Assembly (NCBI RefSeq): GCF_001661265.1
Contig: NW_017567013.1
Span: 62,001-126,000 of the forward strand
Reading direction: 5' to 3'
Length of the DNA: 64,000 nt
DNA from: Saitoella complicata NRRL Y-17804
Lineage: Eukaryota > Ascomycota > Saitoellomycetes > Saitoellales > Saitoellaceae
Shown piece after piece: positions 1 through 9,357 of the stretch. A program made the position numbers and the translations under genes. The stretch's first letter is position 1; the number at the start of each line of letters is the position of its first letter. The notes under the pieces are model-generated. The model ran no database searches and had not been told where the DNA came from. It was given only the letters and a program-made list of their open reading frames with translations.

Positions 1-2
1 GA

Positions 3-458
3 CAAGCTTGCTGCGCTACAAGCACTTCAAGCCCGCTGGATGTGCTCAAAGCATCACCAAAAGCATCTGCAACATTCACCCTCTCAGCAGAGTCCATCGC
101 CGTGTCAACTACATGCAGCAAGACCGCCGGGCGATTGCTGTTGTCGAACCTGGTTCTACGGCCACCATCGAACGGCCCTCCCATTTCAGCCTCGGTCTTC
201 AAGGACTTTCACAAAGCATTTCAGCGAGCGGATATACCAGATAGCACACCTGATTCCAGCCCCAGCTCAGCAGGGTATCCAATGCTGCCTACTCTGCTGT
301 CTGCTGACATGCGGCATCCATTTAGTCAAGGCACCCCAGCCCCTAACAACCTCATGAGAGACTCCAGCCCTGTAGACGATCTGGACGGATTCCTGGAGTT
401 TGATAGTTGCCTCATTGAATATAGGACTTTTTTGTATCAAGTTTTCGCTTCATTCTAG
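3..458 (+). CDS. 3' end of an unidentified gene (truncated by window edge)
   Basis: A reading frame is open from the first bases of the window to a TAG at 456-458, so this looks like the last exon (about 151 codons) of a gene that begins to the left. The peptide is rich in Ser, Pro and Thr and ends with a more hydrophobic stretch (EFDSCLIEYRTFLYQVFASF). I recognise no domain. The composition suggests a disordered C-terminal tail, as in many fungal regulators, but that is inference. It converges with the F-box gene on the other strand, leaving about 140 bases between the stops. Confidence 0.4.
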   Translation, partial: QACCATSTSSPLDVLKASPKASATFTLSAESIAVSTTCSKTAGRLLLSNLVLRPPSNGPPISASVFKDFHKAFQRADIPDSTPDSSPSSAGYPMLPTLLSADMRHPFSQGTPAPNNLMRDSSPVDDLDGFLEFDSCLIEYRTFLYQVFASF

Positions 459-595
459 CTTGTGGTTGTTGAGTTGTGTCAAGAACAATATTGATAGCTT
501 ATAGGGCAGGAAGGATGGACCGTGGGAAAATGGAGAGGACATGAGCATAACGAGAAGTGCATGACACAATTCTTGAAGGTTATAGCCACCCCTAC

Positions 596-1600
596 TTACA
601 TCTTCCGCCAACAATAGTCCTCCATGCGCTGGCTAACTCCATACCTCTGCGTCCTCCAATACCTCCTCTTCACCTTCAGCCTCCTACACGCCTCCTCGAA
701 ACACTCCTCAAGCTCCTTCTTCCCTCTTCCCTTCACCTTACCAATTAACCGCTCATACGACCGTATAGCTCGATCCAATCCCATCCCCATCCAGAACACC
801 GCTCGTAGAAGTCCGAGGCCATCGATGACCGCATTCCTAGCTTCGATATTGATATGGATAACCTCTTTCGAAGTAGGTGAATCGACCGGGATTGGGGGCC
901 GGAATCCCTCGATAAAAGAGGGTGAACGGAAATATACGTCAACGGTGCGTACGACAAGCTCCTCCTTCCTCACCTCCTCACCCGCGTTCCCAAATTTCCT
1001 CAAGTTCTTCCTTGTCAACCGATCCGTCAAATCCATCTCCAACCTCGCCTCTCCCGTCCTCACATCCCAACCCTTCCACTTCTCGCCCCCATCCGCACTT
1101 GTACATGTATCGACACGATCCGTCCTAACACCCCCACACCTGAACCTAAATCTCCCACGATTGGTCAATACATACACCCCACACTCCGCCAATAACACAC
1201 CCACGAGATGGTGATCGACATATTGCCGCCATTGGAAGCATACGGCGCGGCAGGTGTGGATTAGGGTTGTTGGGTCGATGGCGGCGAGGTAGTGGAGGAT
1301 TTGGTGGTGGAGTTCGGTGGGGAGGGAGGGGATCATTGTGTAGAGGATGGTTTCGAGGAAGGGTGGAGGAGAGGCATGAGGGTTTTTGGGTGGAAGGGTC
1401 AAGGTTCGGGTATATGAAAGGTGCGTGCAGGTGAGGTGCAGCGGGGTCCAGTCGGGCCGAGTTTTCGCACGGTATGCGCGAGTTGGAAGGAGATTGTGAT
1501 ACAGTGGTTTGGAGAATGGATTAAACAAGATGAGCCAATCATGTCTGTTGAACAGCCTTCGGTATCCTCTCGTTCGCTCATTCAAGCTTGTGGTGAACAC
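596..1600 (-). CDS. F-box domain protein
   Basis: The frame encodes up to 334 residues. An F-box-like segment begins at the methionine encoded at 1336 (MIPSLPTELHHQILHYLA, then a hydrophobic and tryptophan-containing part typical of F-boxes), so this protein probably recruits a substrate to an SCF ubiquitin ligase through Skp1. The 88 codons before that methionine are Pro/His/Leu-rich and may be an intron or leader rather than protein. The most conservative CDS is 596-1336 (246 residues). The C-terminal half is basic, with a run of Arg/Lys/Glu helices, and shows no WD40 or leucine-rich repeat, so the substrate cannot be guessed. Confidence 0.6.
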   Translation of the reverse strand: MFTTSLNERTRGYRRLFNRHDWLILFNPFSKPLYHNLLPTRAYRAKTRPDWTPLHLTCTHLSYTRTLTLPPKNPHASPPPFLETILYTMIPSLPTELHHQILHYLAAIDPTTLIHTCRAVCFQWRQYVDHHLVGVLLAECGVYVLTNRGRFRFRCGGVRTDRVDTCTSADGGEKWKGWDVRTGEARLEMDLTDRLTRKNLRKFGNAGEEVRKEELVVRTVDVYFRSPSFIEGFRPPIPVDSPTSKEVIHINIEARNAVIDGLGLLRAVFWMGMGLDRAIRSYERLIGKVKGRGKKELEECFEEACRRLKVKRRYWRTQRYGVSQRMEDYCWRKM

Positions 1601-1832
1601 CCCGGACGATGTGACGATGCCATCATGCGGAGAAGATAGACGACATCGAAAGAACAGGTAGTAAAATCTGGACTATACTTAACCAAGTCCGGATCGAGTA
1701 TCAGGAAGAAATGCTTTTTTATGAATGACTATCCGAAAACAAGATATTAGATTAAACAAAGAAGCAAAATGCAACTGTGAATACCATCCTCATCCTACTC
1801 TTCACGCCCTCTTTTTCTACGTCCATAACCAC

Positions 1833-4800
1833 CTACAAGATTCCAAACACCTTCTTCAACTGCACAATCAAAGCCCACTCCTCCTTTGACACGGAATCTC
1901 TGAACGCGGGATCCTTGAGGACATCAATACTCTTTCTTGAGATCTGAGAGTAAAGCGGGTCCTTATCCGAGACCTGACGACCAATGAGGGGCTGGTTCTG
2001 TCCCTCGATCTTGACGGCGACACCACCACCAGCCTGACCCTTCTTCACGACATCGACGGACTTGTGGTTGGACTCGATGGAGGTGACGTTACCAAGGGAG
2101 ATAACCTCGCCATCCTTGATGGTACAGATGGGAGTACCCACGCGCAAGGCACCCTCGACGACATCACATCCCAACAAGATAGGGTCTTTACGGGCAAAGA
2201 CAGCAACGGTCCTCAACACGCAAGGGTACACAGCGATCGCCGCACCCTCCACCCTCTTCTGCTCGAGCATCTTAGTCTGGTACTCAGTGAACTGGTCGAA
2301 CAAGTGGTAAATAATGTCCGCAGTGAAGATCTTGACACCGGCTTCGTCAGCGAGGTGTTGAGCATCCTTGTCGACCTTGACATCGAAACAGAGCAAAACT
2401 GCGAACTCCTTGTTCTTCTCCAGCATCGCACCGGCACGCATGACATCCTTCTTGTAGACAGGACCGATGTTGATACCAGAGACGGGAATTTTAGAGGTAC
2501 GCAAGAACTCCAACAACGCCTCAAGTGCACCAAGAGTAGACGCCTGCACGCAGACACCGCGGTCAGTAGTGTCAATACGAGACAACATATCCTGCAAATC
2601 CTCCATGACAGCATCCTTCAACTCCTCCTCATCATCGTCAGGTCCACACACAAACAACCTAGAACCAGCAATCGCCTTATCCAAATCGTTCGCAGAAATC
2701 TTGACTCCCATGGCAGCCTTGATAGACTTGTGGTGCACGTACGCGGACTTGACACGTAACTCCTTCATCGGCTGGGGTGTCAACAACGCACGGATGTGCG
2801 TCACGATGGGTCCATTGATACCACACACAACGATCTTATCACCCTCATGCAAGACACCATTGACCAAGACGACATCAATCGTCGTTCCCAATCCCTCGAT
2901 CATCTTGACTTCAAGCACAGTACACTCGAGCTCAGAGACGAACATGAGACGCCCAGTCATCCTCTCCTGCGTCAACTTACACAACAAGAACAAGAGATCG
3001 GGAATACCCTCTCCCGTGTGCGCGGAAGTAGGAACCAACGAGACATACTTGGCCATATTCTTGTTCTTGGAGAAGAGCTGGGAGTTGAGACCCTGCTCCG
3101 CGAACGCCAACTGCGTCTTCTCCAAGCGATCCTGGAACTCCCTCTGGACAGTCTTCTTCTGCTTCGCCAAGGATGCCTCGAAGCCGCCGTTGGGAGTAGG
3201 GTCCCAGCCGTAAAGACGGTCGATCTTGTTGAGAGCTACGATGAACGGGGTCTTCCTCTCCTTCAACAACCGGATGGACTCGAGAGTTTGGGGCTCGAGA
3301 CCGTGCATGATATCAACCACCAAAACCGCAATATTACAAAGCGAACTTCCACGAGACCTCAAATTCGTGAAAGACTCGTGTCCAGGTGTGTCAATAACCA
3401 ACAACCCAGGCAGCTTGAACTCGAAATCACCCTTGTTGTCAAGGACAGCAGTCTTCTTAACAATCGCATCCATCGGGAAGTAGGTGGCTCCGATTTGCTG
3501 TGTGATTCCTCCGGCTTCGCCTTCTTGGACGTTCGTTTGACGGATTTTGTCGAGGAGTTTGGTTTTTCCGGTATCGACGTGACCAAGAATACAGGCGATT
3601 GGGGAGCGGAGGTTGTCGGCGGAGCGGGCGGCCATGGCGGATTTGTGACGTTCTTCGCGGGCCTTTGCTGCCTCGGCTTTACGCTGGGCCAACATGCGCT
3701 GGTTTGCGGATTGCTCCTCGTCAGATGAGTCGTCATCGGAATCAGAATCAGAGTCTGAGTCTGAGTCATCGTTCGAATCCTCATCGCTGCCCTCATCCTC
3801 ATCATCCTCGTCCTCCTCCTCGGCCTCAGGAGTGATCTCCTCAGGCGTAGCCTCCTCCTTCTCATCCTCAGACGGCGCATCCCATGCATCCTTAACCTCA
3901 CCATCACTGCCGAGAGCTGCCTCCCAATCCTCCAACAAATCGTCCCCATCCTCATCCTCACCCTCCTTCTTGGCCTCCTCCTCCGCCTTCCGCTTCGCCT
4001 CCTCTTCAACCTTGCGCTTCGCCTCTTCATCGGCCTTCTTCTTCGCTTCCTCCTCCTGCTTCTTCTTGTTTCGAGAGGTGTATACGACCTTCTTGGGTTT
4101 CTTCTCCTCTTCCTCTTCAGCAGCTAATCCCTCGACCTTGACACCGGAGTCGAGGAGTTGCTGGAGTCGTCGTTGCGCTTGGGCTTGTTGCTCTTTCTGC
4201 TTCTTAGAAAGAAGCTTACCCTCAGCACGGAGCTGCTCCTTCTTCGCCTTCTCCTTCTCTTTCTTCAAGCGCTTGACTTCCTCGCGTTTCGCTTCCTCCT
4301 CAGCCTCTTGTCTCTCGATTTCCTCCAAACGCTTCCTCTCCTCCTCCTCAGCCTGGCGCTGGAGCTCCTCCTGGCGACGACGCTCCTCCTGGGCTTTCTG
4401 GAGAGCGGCGATATGCGCGGGGAGCTTCTTGCCACCCTTCTTGGCTCCAGCAGAGGCAGAGTCGTCCTCCTTCTTCTCCTCAGTGGGAGTAGTGGCGGTA
4501 GCCTCAGCCTTAGCAGCGCCAGCACCACCCTTCTTCTTCTCAGCCTGAGCCTTTTTCTTCGCCTTGTCGCGCTCCTTCTTTTCACGTTCTTTCTCAGCCT
4601 TCGTTTTGACTCTGAACTCCTCCGCCGGGGCCGCGGGCGCCTCTTCCTCCTCCTCAGCCGCAGGAGTCGCAGGCTTTCCACCCTTCTTGGCCTTCTTACC
4701 CTTCTTGGGCGCGAAGTACTCATCATCGGAAATCTCAGTAACCTCGACTGGAGCTTTTGAGACCTCCTCGGCAGGCTCCTCAGGAGTGGGGGGTTCGTCG

Positions 4801-5074
4801 TCCTCGACCGCAGCGGCGGCCTTCCCGCCCCTCTTCTTCTTCTTGTCCTTGGCGATCTTCATTTGTGCCATCAAGCCGCCTGCTTCCTCGACTTCGGAGT
4901 CTTCCGCAGCGGCGGCATCATCGTGTCCGTTCTTGATAGGGTCGACGTCTTGCTCGAAAGCGTCATCCCAATAATCATCGCCGCCCTGTTAACCACTTCG
5001 TTAGTCGTTGATCTGCGATCGTATTGGAAGAAGAAGAAGCCAACCTTCTTGCTCTTTGCACCCTTTTTACCCAT
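1833..5074 (-). CDS. FUN12: Translation initiation factor eIF5B
   Basis: Two exons, 5045-5074 (10 codons, [10 protein letters not shown]) and 1833-4985, give about 1060 residues, close to yeast Fun12 (1002). This GTPase joins the 60S subunit to the 48S complex in the cytosol. The N-terminal ~460 residues are charged and low in complexity: Lys/Glu coiled coil, then an Asp/Ser-rich acidic run coded near 3720-3840. The GTPase domain follows with GHVDTGKT (about residue 476), DTPGHESF and NKID, then the beta-barrel and C-terminal domains ending in KKVFGIL. The 59-base intron after codon 10 has a weak donor (GTTGGC), but the frame and the conserved MGKK start support it. Expression is expected to be constitutive. 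Confidence 0.95.
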
Positions 5075-5247
5075 CGTTGTAGAATGGAGGTGTATGCGTC
5101 GTCGTAATGACTCTGACTTTTACCGGTACGCGGTATCGATGCAGGCTTAATTGACTTTTCTTGGTGCCTTGCGCGTACATTGTTCCGTGGCAGTCAGGGT
5201 TACTTGGAGGACGCGTGTGGGTGAGGCAGCAACAGCAGACAACGAGG

Positions 5248-5607
5248 ATGTCGCAAGATGAACTGAAGAGGTGAGCCTGGCCGACGTTCGTTATGAGGGA
5301 ACACCATTGAACTGACCATGATCGCAGTCCGCCAAATATGACTACAAGCGAGCGAGCCATCCTGACCGAACTGCAAAAGATCCTCCTGACATGTCAACAA
5401 ATGTAGGAACAACAATTGCTGTTTCTCTATAAAGCTCGCCTGACTTTGTCCTACAGTAATGCGAATCTACTCAAATCCGTTGGACTAACGACCGAAGCCG
5501 AGAACTTCGACGAGAAGGACGGAGCATTCATTGGAGCGGCGCGTGAGGCAGCGAGGAGTATGACAAAGATCTGGGCTGAAAACTTCGAGGATGTCGTTAA
5601 TGCATGA
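5248..5607 (+). CDS. Small conserved-looking helical protein, unknown function
   Basis: Three exons (5248-5270, 5328-5402, 5457-5607) join in frame to an 82-residue protein. The introns are 57 and 54 bases; the first has donor GTGAGC with a CTGAC branch-like site before CAG, the second donor GTAGGA and acceptor ACAG. The protein starts MSQDELKSPPN and continues as a predicted helical sequence (ERAILTELQKILLTCQQINA) ending in KIWAENFEDVVNA. No signal peptide or membrane segment is seen. I do not recognise the family. The gene lies 173 bases from the eIF5B start, transcribed divergently. The first in-frame alternative start is the Met of MTTSERA in exon 2. Confidence 0.6.
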
Positions 5608-5997
5608 CGTTGAGGAATGATTGGAGTACCATGATGCGGTTGCAGAAGACCAGGTCTGAGCAAGGCTTGGAGCGGTATCCGACGGCACCTCGAACGCCAT
5701 TGCCATGACATCAACAGGCGGCCGGTCAGACGTCCAGACTCCGTCGCGCCGACCATTGCGAGGAAAGGAGAGCCCCTTAGAAGTAATATTTACGACAGCA
5801 TACCATAATATACCGATCCTCTTACCTTTGACTCGCTTATCTCGGGGGCCCCTTTGACTCGTGCTCCATGGTGCATGCGCCGACGTCAGCCTCAACCTTA
5901 TTTGGGTCTCCACCAAACATTCCGCCAAGGACCCCGTCAACCCTCCGGTCATCTATCTTCAAACTTCATAAATCCTCCTAAAGTCGCACAAGACGAG
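5608..5997. other. Intergenic, no gene seen
   Basis: About 390 bases separate the small helical gene from the TMEM184-like gene, both on the plus strand. It should hold the 3' UTR of the first and the promoter and leader of the second. I see no structured element. Confidence 0.4.
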
Positions 5998-8220
5998 ATG
6001 GACGACATCGATCTCGGCGGCGGCTCAGGGAACAAGCTAGGAAGAGCGGTGATATACGTCGCTGGTGCTGCGACGGTGGCTGCCACCGGTATGTTCATCT
6101 TCCACAGAAATTTCAGGATTTCATGGATGAAGTGTTGACGAGGGTGAACAGGATTAGCACTCTATTCGATATGGCTCCAGCTCAAGAACTACCGGAAACC
6201 ACTACTGCAGCGGTTCGTGGTGAGGATTTTGTTGATGGTGCCGTTGTATGCGATTACATGTTGGCTATCGCTGTGGAGTTTCAAACTCTCCTTCTACATC
6301 GAACCCATACGGGATATCTACGAGGTATCTACCCCTCCTCCTTCCACCAAGCGAATCGCTCGCTAACCCTCACGATGTGAAAGGCCTTTGTAATTTACTG
6401 CTTCTTCGCCCTCCTCATCGCCTACCTCGGCGGCGAGCGAAACCTCGTCATCATGATGCACGGTCGAACCCCCAAACCCCACGCCTGGCCTCTCAACCAC
6501 TTCCTCCCCCGCGTCGACATCTCCGACCCATACACCTTCCTCGCCATCAAACGCGGAATCTTACAATATACTTGGCTCAAGCCGATATTGGCGGCGGCAA
6601 CGGTGTTGATGAAGTGGGCGGATGTGTATCAGGAGGGGTACATTGGGTTAGGTAGTGGGTATTTGTGGAGTGGGTTGGTGTATAATGTTAGTGTTACGGT
6701 GAGTTTGTATAGTTTGGCGATGTTTTGGGTGTGTATGTCGAAGGATTTGCAGCCATTCCGACCTATGCCGAAGGTTCGTATTTCCACTACGTTCTCCTTT
6801 CGAGGATTCAGCTAACATGGAAGTACGAACAGTTCCTGACGATCAAACTCGTCATCTTCGCCTCCTACTGGCAAGGCTTCGCCCTCGCCATCTTTGTCTG
6901 GTTGGGAACAATTCATCAGGTGGGCGGGTACACCCCCGACAACATCGCCCGCGCAATCCAGGATGCACTAATCTGTTTCGAGATGCCCATGTTCGCAATC
7001 GGACACTGGTACGCGTTCTCCTACAAAGATTACTGCGACCCAACTATCTCCGCCGCTCGAATGCCGGTGTACTACGCCCTTCGCGACGCGTTCGGGGTGC
7101 GGGACTTGGTGCAGGACTCGAGGGACACGCTTCTTGGTGAACGCTACGGCTACCGCGCCTTCGAACCCGGAGAAGTCGAAATCCTCCCCGGCGCAGACGC
7201 CCGCTGGGCCCGACAAATGGAAGGTCTCCGTTACGAAAAAGGTGGGAAATCCAAGTATTGGATCCCTAAACCCCCTGTCGTCAACTCGCGTACTGCGCTA
7301 TTGGGTGCAGTTGGTGGTGTAACGGGTGCGGGACAACCGATGTATGTGCAGGTGAGTAAAGCGGAGGCGGAGAGGTGGAGGAAGGGGAGGAAGGGGCGGC
7401 AGGTGTTGGTTGAGAGTGAGCTGGAGTTTGAGGTTGATGAGAGGGTTGAGCGGTTGTATCGGGATGCGAAGGGGTTGGAGTTTGGGGATTATAACGTGAG
7501 ATCTCTTCCTTGGAGATTGAAGAGGATGTGTGTGCTAATTTGTGGATTGTGTAGTATCCGGTGATTGAGGTTCATAACGGACCGATTAGCCAATTCGTCA
7601 ATAGCCGAGGCAACCTACAACACCCTACGACTTCGACACATGCGGCACTTCTCAAAGGAAAGGGACGGGCAGATAACCCGGAACGGTTACCGCGACCTTC
7701 GTCGCATCGGCAGTCGAGTACGCAGTCTGGGTCCTCTACGTCATCGGCTAGGGAGGGGTTGGTGGATTTGGTCGTTGAGGACCGTGATGAAGAAGAACGG
7801 GAACGCGTAAGAGCGAGAAAGGAGGGTCGGGCATGGGATGAGGACCGGAAGTTTTACCGGAGGGTCGAGGAAGGACATCGTTCGCGGTCTCGTTCGACCG
7901 CTACTCAAGATCGTGAGGATTCGAGATTAGTGAGTACGGAGGAGGAATTAGAAAGTGCACGGGAAGTCGAGGAAGAGGAGATTGTGGTTGAGAGTACGGG
8001 GATTGCGCCGCTGGGCCCTGCGGGGGAGATGAGGGGTGATGGGATGCCGCAGGGGAGTTATGATCCTTTTACGATTGTGAGCAGTGATGAGGAGGAAGAA
8101 GATAATGGAGAGAGCAGTAAGAAGAATGGGAGTGAGCATGGGCAGCATGGATTGATACATTGTCAGTATTCGTCTAGTTTGGCACCGGAGAGGAGTGTCT
8201 GGGCACGGGATGAGATCTGA
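5998..8220 (+). CDS. TMEM184 / OST-alpha family membrane protein (DUF300)
   Basis: Five exons (5998-6088, 6152-6324, 6384-6773, 6833-7495, 7555-8220) give about 660 residues. The N-terminal half has seven or so membrane segments and family hallmarks: LQLKNYRKPLLQR, RILLMVPLYA, a short SFKLSFYIEPIRDIYEA stretch, and KLVIFASYWQG. The family includes organic solute transporter alpha and the vacuolar/endosomal proteins Tmem184 and fission yeast Hfl1, which binds Atg8; a vacuolar role is therefore plausible but inferred. The C-terminal third (about residue 370 on) is charged, Arg/Glu/Ser-rich and probably disordered in the cytosol. All introns are 59-63 bases with GT...AG ends, and frames join exactly. 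Confidence 0.88.
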
Positions 8221-9357
8221 CGGTGACCACCACCAGGCGATATGTCTAAATTTTAGGTAATACGATACAGATGCTGGCCATGGACATCGATCTGTTTAAC
8301 AAATGATTTGTTTTCTACATCTTACTGACGATCGGACGATGGAACGGCATGCTTCGCTTCCAGCTTCCCCGGCTGTTCGGCGTGCAATCTGAAATCATGC
8401 ATCCGGAGCCGCTGGTTAAACTAGACTGAGTCGCTGCGAGGAGCCTTGCCACGAGTCAAATACAGAGTCGAGAGCTCGATTGCAAGCTGAAGGGTCCAGG
8501 CGCGACGGGTCGTTGTTTGACGCTTGTGTTGGAGGAGGATGAGGATGACGGGGGTGGTCTTGCCTCTTTGAAGAGTTGACTTGGAGTTTCGACTTGGTGA
8601 ATTCAGCGGCCGCGGTTGCGGTTTCCTAAGGCGGACATTCGAATTCGTCCTTGTGTAAGCTTTTAAGGTTTGTTAGCGCGCGGCGGAGAAACTGGGAGCT
8701 TGAACTGCAAATATATCAGGGGCCTCCTCTCGGACCAGCATCATCAACAATCATCCAAACCGTTGCTCGGACCCTCTCGAAACCATATTCAAGCGCCTTG
8801 AGCTTCAGGGTCATCTGTATCGAGTAACCCGTTACGAGGAGAGATCCCGGTTTCGGCTGCACTTACGCATCTAAGCTCTAAGCTTTGACAGCATCACGCG
8901 GACGTCTTCGAGCAATCTACTTCAGGACGACATTCGAATAAGTTGAACCAGCTCATCCCTTACAAGGGTTTGATTACGCGCTGCACGTGAAAGTTCAAAG
9001 TTCTGGCAAGGATTCCTGTCAAACACTGATCAGTTGCTGCGCCGTTCGTCAAAGATCCCCCAGTCAAGTTCGACGAATAAAGGAGGGGTGCGTACCGTCA
9101 AACGCGATTATTCTATCTGATCGAAACCTCCTTTTGTCCTAGTTGAGGCCTCTTGTTTCCGTTGAGGGTAGATCCTCGCCGTTCGTCAGCGTCAGCTCAT
9201 CTATAAGTGACGGTCATCCTCACCTTCTTCTCGACGTCTTCTCGAGTCCGTACCCTTCATCGTTTTCTTCGTTCCTTTCGACGACTCCATCTCACCTTGT
9301 CTCGGTCTTATCGACTACGACACTGAACATCTACTACAACATACAATAAGAGAAACG
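8221..9357. promoter_or_regulatory. Long upstream region of the GAF gene
   Basis: This 1.1-kb stretch has no convincing gene. The last ~150 bases before the ATG at 9358 are pyrimidine-rich (TTCTC, TCGTTTTCTTCG) and end AATAAGAGAAACG, like leaders of well-expressed fungal genes. A TATA-like CAAATATATC lies near 8707. The length suggests a long 5' UTR or a complex promoter; I could not identify specific operator sites. Confidence 0.35.

Noticed and set aside
2796-4760. Long plus-strand open frames opposite eIF5B
   Set aside because: They mirror the biased Lys/Glu and Ser/Asp codons of the real gene and are Ser/Leu-rich without any domain.
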